From Actinomadura mexicana (GTDB lineage Bacteria > Actinomycetota > Actinomycetes > Streptosporangiales > Streptosporangiaceae): a DNA stretch of 64,000 nt. Below, in pieces: positions 36,482-45,338 of this stretch. Location of the stretch: contig NZ_FZNP01000004.1 in assembly GCF_900188105.1 (NCBI RefSeq), positions 248,001 to 312,000 on the forward strand. Direction: 5' to 3'. A model generated the notes under the pieces. That model was not told the origin of the DNA and searched no databases. It saw nothing but the letters and a program-made list of their open reading frames with translations. The position numbers and the translations under genes were made by a program. The first letter of the stretch is position 1; each line of letters opens with the position of its first letter.

Positions 36482-37267
36482 TCATGCCGTCCCGTCGGGC
36501 ATCCGCGCCAGCAGCCCGCCGTCGATCTGGTAGCAGGCACCGGTGATCGCGCCCGCGTCCTTACTGAGCAGGAAGAGCACAAGGCCGGCCACCTCGGCCG
36601 GTTCGATCAGCCGCCCGATCGGGTTCGCTCGCGCGATCTGGTCGAGTGTCGCCTGCGGGTCGCCCGGTGTGACGTCGGCGGCGACGGCCTCGAGCATCGG
36701 GGTCCGGACGGTGCCGGGGGCGACGCAGTTGACCCGGATGCCCGCGGCCGCCTCCTCGAGCGCGATCGACCTCGTCATCGCGAGGACGCCGCCCTTCGAG
36801 GCCGAATACGCCGACAGTGTCGCCTGGCTGGTGAAGGCCAGCACGGAGGAGACGTTGACGATCGCACCGCCCCCGCGCCGCCGCATCTCGGGGATGGCGT
36901 AGCGCGCACAGAGGAAGGGCGCCTTGAGGTTGGTGGCGAGCACCAGATCCCACGCGTCCTCGTCATCGGCCGTGACGGGGGTGTACCGCATCACGCCGGC
37001 GAGGCTGGCCAGCAGGTCTAGTCCGCCGAACCTCTCGACACACGCGGCGACCGCGGCGCGGACATCCGCCGCTCTCGACGCGTCGCCGACGAGGGCGATC
37101 GCGCGACCGCCCGCGTCCTGGATCGTGCCAACGGTGTGCCGAGCCGCGGCTTCGTCGAGATCCACCACACCGACCGAGGCCCCCTCGGCCGCGAGCGCGG
37201 CCGCGACCGCGGCACCGATGCCCTTGCCCGCCCCGGTGACCAGTGCCACCTGCGCCTGGAACCTCAT
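36482..37267 (-). CDS. SDR-family oxidoreductase
   Basis: 261 aa. TGAGKGIG cofactor motif; NNAG is replaced by ASLAG; NVSSVLAF and YSASKGG supply Ser, Tyr and Lys; tail YQIDGGLLA. Middle gene of the ALDH, SDR, GH42 operon. Probably a sugar or polyol dehydrogenase. Confidence 0.92.
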   Translation of the reverse strand: MRFQAQVALVTGAGKGIGAAVAAALAAEGASVGVVDLDEAAARHTVGTIQDAGGRAIALVGDASRAADVRAAVAACVERFGGLDLLASLAGVMRYTPVTADDEDAWDLVLATNLKAPFLCARYAIPEMRRRGGGAIVNVSSVLAFTSQATLSAYSASKGGVLAMTRSIALEEAAAGIRVNCVAPGTVRTPMLEAVAADVTPGDPQATLDQIARANPIGRLIEPAEVAGLVLFLLSKDAGAITGACYQIDGGLLARMPDGTA

Positions 37268-37322
37268 CCGACCCCGCCCGTGATTCGGCGCCCATCGCAG
37301 GCGCGCCGGCCAGATCCCGTCC

Positions 37323-38807
37323 TCATTGGAGCGGCCCCCCGACGTTCATGGCGACGTACTTGGTTTCGAGGTACTCCTCGAGGCCTTCAGGTCCGCCTTC
37401 CCTCCCGAAGCCGGACTGCTTGACGCCGCCGAACGGCGCGCCGGCGTTCGAGACGATGCCCTGGTTGAGACCGACCATCCCCGACTCGAGGCTCTCGGTG
37501 ACATGGAAGGCCCGGTCGATGTCCCGGGTGAACAGGTAGGACACCAGGCCGTACTCCGTCCCGTTGGCCTTCGATATCACCTCGCCGGTATCGGAGAAGG
37601 GGACGATCGGGGCGACCGGCCCGAAGATCTCCTCATGCAGCACTCGCGCCTGGTCCGGAACGCCGGCGAGCACCGTGGGCTGGTAGAAGTACCCCGGACC
37701 GTCGATCCGGCGGCCCCCGGTGAGGACCTCGGCTCCGCGGGAGACCACCTCCGTCACAAGTTCGTCGACCTTGGTCCGCTGGGCCTCGTCGATCAGCGGT
37801 CCGACATCGACGTTCGCTCCTGTGCCGCGGCCAACGACAAGGGCCTCCATCCTCTGGGCGAGCCGCTCGGCGAACTGCTCGGCGACTCCGTCCTGGACGT
37901 AGAACCGGTTGGCCGACGTGCACGCCTCGCCACCGTTGCGCATCTTCGCCAGCATCGCGCCGTCGAGGGCGAGGTCGATGTCGGCGTCGTCGAAGACGAC
38001 GAACGCCGCGTTGCCACCGAGTTCCATGGACACCTTGAGCACCTGCTCGGCAGCCTGGGCGATCAATCGCCGGCCGACCTCGGTCGACCCCGTGAAGGAC
38101 AGCTTCCGGACCCGTGGATCACGGATCAGCGGCTCCATCACCCGACCGCTCGAACTGGTGGTGATGACGTTCAACACGCCGTCCGGAAGCCCCGCCTCGG
38201 TGAGGATCTGGGCGAGGGCGAGCATCGAGAACGGCGTCTGCGCCGCGGGCTTCACCACCATCGTGCAACCGGCTGCGACAGCTGGGGCGATCTTGCGCGC
38301 GCCCATTGCCAGCGGGAAGTTCCAGGGTGTGATCAACAGACAGGGGCCGACCGCCTGCTTGAACGTGAACACCCGCCCCTGCCCGGTCTCGTTGGAGGTG
38401 AAGCGGCCGTTCACACGGACCGCCTCCTCCGCGTACCAGCGCAAGAAGTTCGCCGCGTAGGCCACCTCGGCTCTCGCCTCGGCCAAGGGCTTCCCCATCT
38501 CCAGGGTCATCAGCAACGCGAGCTGCTCGGTCCGCTCCACGGTCAACTCGTAGGCCCGGCGCAGAATCTCACTGCGCCGCCGCGGAGCCAGCGTCCGGAA
38601 CGCTCCGAACGCCCGGTCCGCGGCATCGAGTGCCGCCGCCCCGTCGCCCACTGCCGCATCCGCGACCCGCCCGAGGATCTCGCCTGTCGCGGGGTCCTCC
38701 ACCTGCAACGTCGCGCCGTCCCCGGCCTCGACCCACGCACCGCCGATCAACAATCCGGATGGCACGTCCGCCACCACCCGGCCCTCGTCCGCCACAACGG
38801 GCAACAC
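37323..38807 (-). CDS. NAD(P)-dependent aldehyde dehydrogenase (succinate/2-oxoglutarate-semialdehyde type)
   Basis: 494 aa ALDH. ITPWNFPLAMGARK, FTGSTEVGRRL, general base Glu in MELGGNAAFVV, nucleophile Cys in GGEACTSANRF and EIFGPVAPI are all in place. Nearest in pattern to GabD/alpha-ketoglutarate-semialdehyde dehydrogenases, the last enzyme of non-phosphorylative sugar routes. GTG start at 38807 with GGAGGT. First gene of its operon, with two operators just upstream. Confidence 0.93.
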   Translation of the reverse strand: MLPVVADEGRVVADVPSGLLIGGAWVEAGDGATLQVEDPATGEILGRVADAAVGDGAAALDAADRAFGAFRTLAPRRRSEILRRAYELTVERTEQLALLMTLEMGKPLAEARAEVAYAANFLRWYAEEAVRVNGRFTSNETGQGRVFTFKQAVGPCLLITPWNFPLAMGARKIAPAVAAGCTMVVKPAAQTPFSMLALAQILTEAGLPDGVLNVITTSSSGRVMEPLIRDPRVRKLSFTGSTEVGRRLIAQAAEQVLKVSMELGGNAAFVVFDDADIDLALDGAMLAKMRNGGEACTSANRFYVQDGVAEQFAERLAQRMEALVVGRGTGANVDVGPLIDEAQRTKVDELVTEVVSRGAEVLTGGRRIDGPGYFYQPTVLAGVPDQARVLHEEIFGPVAPIVPFSDTGEVISKANGTEYGLVSYLFTRDIDRAFHVTESLESGMVGLNQGIVSNAGAPFGGVKQSGFGREGGPEGLEEYLETKYVAMNVGGPLQ

Positions 38808-38825
38808 TCGACACCTCCAATCCGA

Positions 38826-39118
38826 TAGGTATTGGATCCGATCTAAGGTGGCTAGACCATACCTCCGCTGTTCACGGTGAGCAATACCGAACTATAGGAT
38901 CCAATACACTCCTGAACATGCTCGGCGTCGAGGGCCATACCGCGGCCCAGTGAGGGGCGTCGTCACACCGTGGGGACCCAGCGACCGAGCATTCGGCCAC
39001 CTGCCTAACGCGGGTCGGGGTGCCAGGGGAGTCTGCTGCCGATCGGATCCGACCGGCATGCGCCGAGGCTAAAGTGTGAGCCGGGGGACTCCGGTGAGGC
39101 CCGTCCTGGGATCCGATC
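38826..39118. promoter_or_regulatory. divergent promoter region with four GGATCC operators
   Basis: Between the ALDH operon (minus) and GntR copy B (plus). Sites: 38834-38839 (ATTGGATCCGAT), 38897-38902 (ATAGGATCCAAT), 39045-39050 (perfect TCGGATCCGA within a near-perfect 20-bp dyad) and 39109-39114 (TGGGATCCGATC). The first two flank the ALDH promoter; the other two precede the regulator gene, implying autoregulation. Confidence 0.72.
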
Positions 39119-39184
39119 TGCCTTCGCCAGTCCGGAGACCCCCATGCCAGTCGAACCAGCCGAGTCAAGAAGACCGAGGCATCC

Positions 39185-39868
39185 GTGGAACGAGCATCAG
39201 ACGGGACCGAGGAAAGGGCCAAGAGCGGGTCGATGACCCAGGTGGTCACCCAGCGGCTGCGCGAGGCGATCCTCAACGGCGACCTCAAGCCCGGAAAGCG
39301 CATCCGGCAGGAGGCCGTCGCACACGACCTCGGCGTCAGCCGTCTGCCGGTACGTGAAGCCCTGCGCCACCTCGAGAGTGAGGGGCTCGTCGTCATCCGC
39401 CCCAACAGCGGAGCCCGCGTGGCCGTCCTGGACTTCGAGGAGTACGTCGAGATCTACAAGATCCGTGAGCGCCTGGAGGCGCTGGCCCTGTCCGAGAGCA
39501 TCCTCCGGATGACCGACGAGCAGCAGCAGGTCGCCGCAAGGCTCGCCACCGAGATCGAGCCGCTCACGGACGACCCGATTGCCTGGCTCGAGGCCGACCG
39601 GAGCTTCCACCTCGCCTGCTACGCCGGACTGCCGACACCACGCCTGCTGCACATGATCCAGGGATTCTGGAACACCACGCAGCATTACCGCAGAATCCTG
39701 CTGACCACGTTCACCGAGGAAGACTTCGCCTGTTATCACGCCGAGCACCGACTCATAGTCAACGCGATACTCACCGGAAACACCCGGGCGGGTGAGGAAC
39801 TGATCCGCGTCCACATCGAACGACCGCGTTTGCGGTTGTCCACGCACCGCGAACTCTTCGACCGCTGA
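39185..39868 (+). CDS. GntR-family regulator with FCD effector domain (copy B)
   Basis: 227 aa from GTG 39185 (GAGG upstream); starting at ATG 39233 would give the same length as copy A. Winged helix VSRLPVREALRHLESEG; FCD domain with FHLACYAG, YHAEHRLI and HIERPRL. Strongly paralogous to copy A, with the same recognition helix. Divergent from the ALDH operon, with operators on both sides of its promoter. Likely the local repressor of the whole sugar regulon. Confidence 0.92.
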   Translation: MERASDGTEERAKSGSMTQVVTQRLREAILNGDLKPGKRIRQEAVAHDLGVSRLPVREALRHLESEGLVVIRPNSGARVAVLDFEEYVEIYKIRERLEALALSESILRMTDEQQQVAARLATEIEPLTDDPIAWLEADRSFHLACYAGLPTPRLLHMIQGFWNTTQHYRRILLTTFTEEDFACYHAEHRLIVNAILTGNTRAGEELIRVHIERPRLRLSTHRELFDR

Positions 39869-39934
39869 CTCAGGGCGCCGTCAGGGCCGGCCATCTACGG
39901 AATCGCGAGCCGAAACGCATCCGCGGGTCCGCGT

Positions 39935-40777
39935 CTAGCCCTTGATGGCCCCGGCCACGACACCGTTGATGAACTGCCGGGTCATGAGGATGTAGACCCC
40001 GAGAACCGGAAGCGCGGACATCACGACACCGGCGAAGACAAGCCCGTAGTTCGTGGTGTTCTCGCCATAGAAGTTGAGGATCGCGAGCGGGACCGTCTGC
40101 AGTGACTCGTTATTGGCGAAGATCAGCGGGACGAAGAAGTCGTTCCAGATCCACACACTGTTGAGCATCGCGACGGTGAAGATCGGGATACGAGCCAGCG
40201 GCAGGACGATGAAGAGGAACTGCCGCCATTCACCCGCCCCGTCGATGGCGGCGGCCTCCCGCAGTTGCGGCGGCAGTCGGCGAAAGAAGCCGACCAGCAG
40301 GAGAACGCCCAGCGGCAGCCCGTACACCGCGTACAAGATGATCACCGGCCAGACCGTGCCGACCAGGCCGAGCCAGCGCATCTCCACGAACGCCGCGATG
40401 ACCACCAGCTGCGTGGGCAGCACCATGCCGGCCACGAAGAGCATCTGTACCAGGCTCGCGCCGCGGGTCATGCGGGCGATCGCGTGGGCGGCCAGGCACG
40501 CGCACGCGGTGCCGAGGAAGACCGACGCGGCGGTGATCAGCACGCTGTTGCGGAAGGCGATCAGGAGGTCGGCCTGCTCCCAGGCATCGTGGAAGTTCCG
40601 AAAAGCCCAGGACTCGGGCGGTGAGAACGGCGCCGAGAAGAATTCCGGCACGGTCTTGAACGCGCCGAGGACCAGGAAGTAGCAGGGGATGAGCACGACA
40701 AGGCATGCCGCGATCAGCATGAGTTGACCGGGCACCGAGCGTGCGATCCGCCGCCCGCGCTTGAACTCAGCGGGCAT
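39935..40777 (-). CDS. CUT1 sugar ABC transporter permease, MalG type (importer 2)
   Basis: 280 aa, six membrane segments. EAA loop LREAAAIDGAGEWRQFLFIV; entry loop LGAFKTVPEFFSAPFSPPESW. Overlaps its MalF partner by 11 bp. Convergent with GntR copy B, 66 bp away. A second complete CUT1 set in the same regulon, again without an ATPase. Confidence 0.93.
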   Translation of the reverse strand: MPAEFKRGRRIARSVPGQLMLIAACLVVLIPCYFLVLGAFKTVPEFFSAPFSPPESWAFRNFHDAWEQADLLIAFRNSVLITAASVFLGTACACLAAHAIARMTRGASLVQMLFVAGMVLPTQLVVIAAFVEMRWLGLVGTVWPVIILYAVYGLPLGVLLLVGFFRRLPPQLREAAAIDGAGEWRQFLFIVLPLARIPIFTVAMLNSVWIWNDFFVPLIFANNESLQTVPLAILNFYGENTTNYGLVFAGVVMSALPVLGVYILMTRQFINGVVAGAIKG

Positions 40778-41675
40778 TACGTTCCCTCCGGTTGAAGAAC
40801 GCGAGCATCCCGAACGCGAGGACGCCGAGAGTGATCGACAGCAGCACGCCCTGAGCCATCGCGTAGCTCATCGACGTAGTGGAAGATGTGGACGCGCCGG
40901 ACGCGGCCCCGAACGCGTTGCGGTAGATGTCCACACCCATGAGCAGTGTCCCGCCGGCCGGTGCGCCCCCTGGGCCGGTGATCACGTACGCGATCTCGAA
41001 CGCCCGGAAGGCGACGATCACGAGCAGCACGTTGACCGTCGTGAACGCCGGCGCGAGCGATGGCACGGTGACGTGCCGGAAGACCTGCCGGCTGTTCGCG
41101 CCGTCACTGACCGCGGCCTCCCGTAGCTCCTTGGGCACGGACTGCAGGCCGGCCAGGAACACCACGGTGCCGAGCGCGTTCCACTGCCAGGCGAACGCCG
41201 CGATGACCAGCCACAGCGCCGTCTTGCCGTCGGCGAGCCACTCGTTCTGGAGCGATCCCAGGCCGATCGCCCTGAGCGTGGGGTTCAGGATGCCGATGTT
41301 GGGGCTGAGGATCAGCTGCCAGAGGAACCCGACGGCGACGGTTGACAGGATGTAGGGCAGGAAGATGATCGCGCGGTAGACGTCGCGACCGCGATACTTG
41401 CGGTCGAGCAGGTGCGCCAGCCCCAGCGAGACCGTGTTGCTGAAGACGAAGAGCGCGGCGAACAGCCAGATGTTGTGCAGGGCCGCGGAGCGGAACACCG
41501 GGTCTCGCACCGCCTTGGCGAAGTTGTCCACCCCGACGAAGCGCCGGATCGGTCCTGCCCCGGACCAGTCGAACAGGGCGAGCGGGGCCGACCCGAGCGT
41601 GGGAAGGATGAGGAACCCGACGTAGAGCACCAAGGCGGGGAGGAGGAACCACAGATGGGTTCGGCGGGCGGGCAT
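40767..41675 (-). CDS. CUT1 sugar ABC transporter permease, MalF type (importer 2)
   Basis: 302 aa from ATG 41675, which overlaps the binding-protein stop (ATGA); the open frame extends far upstream but that part is the antisense-like frame of the neighbour. EAA loop LREAAVSDGANSRQVFRHVT. Six membrane segments. A Ser/Thr-rich periplasmic loop (GASTSSTTSMS) lies before the last segment. Confidence 0.92.
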   Translation of the reverse strand: MPARRTHLWFLLPALVLYVGFLILPTLGSAPLALFDWSGAGPIRRFVGVDNFAKAVRDPVFRSAALHNIWLFAALFVFSNTVSLGLAHLLDRKYRGRDVYRAIIFLPYILSTVAVGFLWQLILSPNIGILNPTLRAIGLGSLQNEWLADGKTALWLVIAAFAWQWNALGTVVFLAGLQSVPKELREAAVSDGANSRQVFRHVTVPSLAPAFTTVNVLLVIVAFRAFEIAYVITGPGGAPAGGTLLMGVDIYRNAFGAASGASTSSTTSMSYAMAQGVLLSITLGVLAFGMLAFFNRRERNAR

Positions 41676-42934
41676 CAGGACTCGGGCATGGGCTTGACGG
41701 CCTCCTGCGCGACCTTGGCGAACTGCGCCGCGGTGAGTTTCCCTGAGAAGATCCCCGCGCCGCCCTTCGCCAGCGCCGCGGTCACGTTCCCCGTGTCGGG
41801 ATGGTCGAGCCAGGACGGGTTGTCCCGTACCTGGAGGATGGTGTTCATCAACTGGCTCCGCGGGCCCGATCCCTGCGGGGTCATGCCCTGCCGGGCGGGC
41901 AGGCCGAGGTTGTCCAGGACCAGCTGCTGCGCCTCCGCACTCGACAACCAGCTCACGAATGTCGCGGCGAGGTCCGCGTGCTTGGAGGCCTTGTTGACCA
42001 CGTACGCCATGGACAGGCCGGTGATCGCGATGTTGGGGCCGGTGTTCTCGGGGGTCGGGAAACCGAAGAAGCCGACGTCGAGCTTGGGATTGACCTCGAC
42101 GAACCCGGCGTAGTCGCTCGATCCGCCGACGATCATGGCGGTGCGTCCCTGTGCGAAGAGCGCCTTTCCCTCCGCGTAAGCGACGGCCTGGTACCCGCGG
42201 TTGTAGTAGCGGGACAGGTCGATCAGGAGCTGGGCGGCCGGCAGCAGGTCGGGGTCGGTCAGTTTGCGCTTGCCGGTCCGCAGGTCCTCGTAGCCGGCCG
42301 TGTCGAGGATCGAGCTCGCCGCGAGGTGGTACATGAAGGACGGCATGATCATGTCCTGGGCCGGCATCGACCACGCGGTGACGCCTCGCGAGGCCAGTGT
42401 CCGGCTGGTCCTCAGCAGGTCGTCCCAGGTCTTGGGCGGCGTCAAACCGTACTTGGCGAAGATCTGGCGCTGGTAGTACACACCGATCTTGAAGATCTGG
42501 ACCGGTGAGCCGTAGGTGTGCCCCCGGTACTGCACCGCCTTGGCGACCGCCGGGCGCAGCGACTGGAGCTGGACCTTGCCGTCGAGGGGGAGGATGTAGC
42601 CACCGTCGGCGCCCATATCGCCCCAGATGCCGTTGGCGCCGTTGGTGGCGATGGCGTCCGGAGCGGACTCGCCGACCAGTGCGGTCTTGAGCAGCGTCGG
42701 GTACTGGGCGGACGGTTTGAACCCCATATCCACCTTGACCTCGGGGTTGGCCTTGATGAAGGCGGCGACGATCTTGTCGATCGCCGCGCGGTACTCCGGC
42801 CGGTAACTCCACGCGGTGACGGCGTCCGCGCCGGAGGCACCGGAGCACCCGGTGAGGCCGCCCACCATCCCGGAGGCCGCGACCGCGGCCAGACCTTGCA
42901 GCATCCGGCGGCGACCGAGCTGTGTTTCACCCAC
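41675..42934 (-). CDS. CUT1 sugar ABC transporter substrate-binding lipoprotein (importer 2)
   Basis: 419 aa. The N-terminus GRRRMLQGLAAV has a Tat-like double arginine and is followed by a lipobox GGLTGC, so it may be a Tat-exported lipoprotein. Solute-binding features: IKANPEVKVDMGF, YGLTPPKTWDDL, FAQGRTAMIVGGS. First gene of importer 2; operators lie 217 and 291 bp upstream. Confidence 0.92.
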   Translation of the reverse strand: MGETQLGRRRMLQGLAAVAASGMVGGLTGCSGASGADAVTAWSYRPEYRAAIDKIVAAFIKANPEVKVDMGFKPSAQYPTLLKTALVGESAPDAIATNGANGIWGDMGADGGYILPLDGKVQLQSLRPAVAKAVQYRGHTYGSPVQIFKIGVYYQRQIFAKYGLTPPKTWDDLLRTSRTLASRGVTAWSMPAQDMIMPSFMYHLAASSILDTAGYEDLRTGKRKLTDPDLLPAAQLLIDLSRYYNRGYQAVAYAEGKALFAQGRTAMIVGGSSDYAGFVEVNPKLDVGFFGFPTPENTGPNIAITGLSMAYVVNKASKHADLAATFVSWLSSAEAQQLVLDNLGLPARQGMTPQGSGPRSQLMNTILQVRDNPSWLDHPDTGNVTAALAKGGAGIFSGKLTAAQFAKVAQEAVKPMPES

Positions 42935-43536
42935 GGCGACCTTCTTTCACTGTGCGTTGCCCTGACTACGGGAAGCCTGACGATGGTTCGGAGTCGTGAG
43001 CCGTCGGCGGCGAGCGGCTCGAGATCTGTCTCGGAGGCCGAAGGCCGTGGACGCGTGGTAGGCCGGCGGATCCGGTATCGGTTCGGAGTTGACCCGGGCT
43101 GCCATCGGCACCTCCGGTAGCGCTCTGCAGAGCGAGTGCGAGGCAATATTGGATCCCATATCGCAGGAACGTGTCAAGAGACTGCTGATGAGCTGGAAGG
43201 AGGCAGTCGACGCTCCACCACTCTGGATCCGATACAGAGGACTGATCATCCGAGGCACGATCCGCACCAGGACACACGGCGGGCGTGCACGGAGCCCCTG
43301 CTTCGGGCAGGGGCGCGGAGACGCCGATGCACGGCCGCAGGAACGACCAAGAGCCGTCTCGGTAGGCCTCCCAATCACCAGGAATGATCAGGGGTTGGAT
43401 CCAGGCCGCCATCAGTAGTTCAATCGCCCAAGAAGTCCAACCAGGTGGGATCTGTTCTAACCGGGCCCAGGACCGGTCTTGTTGCCCGCCCCATCCCGTG
43501 CCAAGGTGTATGGGATCCAAAACGAGAGGGCAGGGA
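42935..43536. promoter_or_regulatory. divergent promoter region with four GGATCC operators
   Basis: Between importer 2 (minus) and an SDR gene (plus). Sites: 43151-43156 (ATATtGGATCCcATAT, arms perfect except the bases flanking the core), 43225-43230 (CTGGATCCGATA), 43397-43402 (TTGGATCCAG), 43513-43518 (ATGGGATCCAAA). The last lies about 20 bp before the SDR start, a repressor-like position. No gene seen in the rest of the gap. Confidence 0.72.
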
Positions 43537-44313
43537 ATGCGCTCCAGAGATGTTCACCACGACACAGGCGCGCTTCCGCCGAGCAGCGCCGGAGGCGTGT
43601 ACGTCATCACCGGCGCGGCGCGCGGGATCGGGCTGGCCACCGCCGAGGCCCTGGCGGCCGAAGGTGCGCGGGTGGTGCTCGTCGACCGCGAGGCGGACGC
43701 GCTCGCCGACCGCGCCACCGCCCTCGGCGCGGCCGTGGTCGGCACCTTCCAACTTGACGTGACCGACGAGGACGCTTTGACGGAGCTGGCCGCCATGCTG
43801 GAACAGCAGGACAGCGTGGCCGGTCTGGTCAACGCGGCAGGCGTATTCCAGAAAGGGTCGGCCTACGATGTGACGACCGCGGACTGGGATCGGGTCCTCG
43901 ACATCAACCTCAAAGGAACATTCCTCACCTGCCGGGCGCTACTCCCAGTCCTGGAACGCGACGGCGGCGCGATCGTCAACCTGTCCTCGATCTCCGGGCG
44001 GACCAAGTCGATCCACGCCGCGCCGGACTACTCGGCCTCCAAGGCCGGGGTGATCGGCTTGACCATGACGCTGGCCGCCCAGCACGCAGCGCGCGGCGTA
44101 CGGGTCAATTGCGTCGCGCCCGGCCTGATCGACACCCCGATGCTCGATGCCTACACGCCGGAGCAGCGCGCCTCGGCCGTCAGCGGCGTACCGCTCGGCC
44201 GGCTCGGTACGGCGGCCGAGGTCGCGGCCTGCGTCGTATTCCTGCTCTCCGGCCACGCGAGCTACGTCACCGGCCACACCCTGAACGTCAACGGCGGCGC
44301 CTTCATGCAGTGA
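43537..44313 (+). CDS. SDR-family oxidoreductase
   Basis: 258 aa from ATG 43537, after GAGAGGGCAGGG; an upstream frame to 43384 covers the operators and is not coding. TGAARGIG, NAAG, LSSISG, YSASK and NVNGGAFMQ are all canonical. Rightmost member of the sugar regulon; convergent with a pseudogene beyond the terminator at 44370. Confidence 0.92.
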   Translation: MRSRDVHHDTGALPPSSAGGVYVITGAARGIGLATAEALAAEGARVVLVDREADALADRATALGAAVVGTFQLDVTDEDALTELAAMLEQQDSVAGLVNAAGVFQKGSAYDVTTADWDRVLDINLKGTFLTCRALLPVLERDGGAIVNLSSISGRTKSIHAAPDYSASKAGVIGLTMTLAAQHAARGVRVNCVAPGLIDTPMLDAYTPEQRASAVSGVPLGRLGTAAEVAACVVFLLSGHASYVTGHTLNVNGGAFMQ

Positions 44314-44369
44314 ACCCCCGCCTTGCTCACGCTGGTCACAACTGGTTGCGGCGACCGAGGGCGCGACGA

Positions 44370-44415
44370 GGCCCCTGGCAGCGGCGGCCCGCCACAGACC
44401 GCACTGCCAGGGGCC
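44370..44415 (+). terminator. intrinsic terminator hairpin
   Basis: Perfect 12-bp stem GGCCCCTGGCAG / CTGCCAGGGGCC (44370-44381 and 44404-44415), 22-nt loop, then TTT. It lies just after the SDR stop and probably ends that transcript; on the other strand it follows the MFS remnant. Confidence 0.8.
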
Positions 44416-44472
44416 TTTGGCGATGTCCCACGGGGCTGCGCAGACCATCGGTGCTCACGCAGAGACCTTTGT

Positions 44473-45066
44473 TCAGGCGACCTTGGTGGGGAGCGGAGAG
44501 TCGTTCGAGCCGGGGTTGGCGGCGACTCGGCGCGGCCGGGCCAGTGCGGCGGCGATGGCCACCGTGCCGACAAGGCACACGGCGGCCGTTCCGCACAGCG
44601 CGATGTGCAGGGCGTGGGTGAATCCCGCGGTCAGCACGGCAGGGTCGCCGCCGGTCAGGTCTCCCGCGGCGACCTTCGCGGCCAGTTCCTGAGAGCCGAC
44701 GCGAGTGCCGATCAGGCTGACCAGGACGGCGCCGTACACAGCGATGAGGATGGCTTCGCTGCCGATGCGCATGGTGTTGAGGAACCCCGTGGCCATCCCG
44801 GCCTGCTCGGGTTCGACTAGGCTCATCGCCGCTCCATCACCCACACCGAACGACAGCCCGGCGCCCAGCCCGACCATCAGCAGGGGCCCGGCGATGACGG
44901 CGATGGAAGTGGACGGGCCGATCACGGTGAGCCAAGCGTTACCGCCGGCGAACAACGCCAGCGAGACCGTGATCAGCACGCGGGCCGACACACCCCGGTT
45001 CACCGGCCCGCCGGCCAGCGGCGGAGCCAGGAGCACCGGCGCGGTCATCAGGAGCAGCACCGATGA
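44473..45066 (-). pseudogene. MFS drug-efflux transporter, C-terminal half only
   Basis: About 198 codons matching the last membrane segments of an EmrB/QacA-type (DHA2) exporter: LLLMTAPVLLAPPLAGG, ALFAGGNAWLTV, GPLLMVGLGAGLSFG, GMATGFLNTMRIG. The N-terminal half is missing; homology stops at about 45066, where the TetR-like remnant begins on the other strand. The open frame continues to 45228 but is unrelated there. Non-functional. Confidence 0.75.
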
Positions 45067-45338
45067 ACGGTTCACTGATCGAGGCTCTCCGCACAGCGTT
45101 GGACACCACCCTGAGCGCCATGGACCCAGACTGGGATCGCCGCTTCCTGACCGCCCGCGAGTTGTCGGAAGCCGTCCCCGCATTGCAGGCGCACAGTCTG
45201 GGCTACTGCCAGGACACCACCCGGGCACTGGTCAAGGCGGTGAGCAGCCATTCTGATACCGACGTTGACGGGGTGCGCCTCCGGCTGGCCGTGGAAATCT
45301 TCGCCGAGATCCCCGCCGCGCTCATCTCCCCCGCCTGA
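45063..45338 (+). pseudogene. TetR-type regulator, C-terminal part only (probable)
   Basis: Codons for about 91 aa resembling the helical ligand domain of TetR regulators (DPDWDRRFLTARELSEAVPA, RLRLAVEIFAEIPAAL). No helix-turn-helix is present and there is no RBS. It sits head-to-head with the truncated MFS gene, as if one deletion had removed the shared promoter and both 5' halves of a divergent efflux/repressor pair. The TetR assignment is by pattern and position. Confidence 0.5.

Noticed and set aside
40767..42848. A single 693-codon frame covering permease and binding-protein regions
   Set aside because: The N-terminal 390 codons are an out-of-frame reading of the binding-protein gene. 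The true permease starts at 41675 by ATGA overlap.
42935..43536. N-terminal extension of the SDR at 43537 back to 43384
   Set aside because: It would cover two operators and has no RBS; ATG 43537 has GAGAGGGCAGGG upstream and fits normal SDR length.
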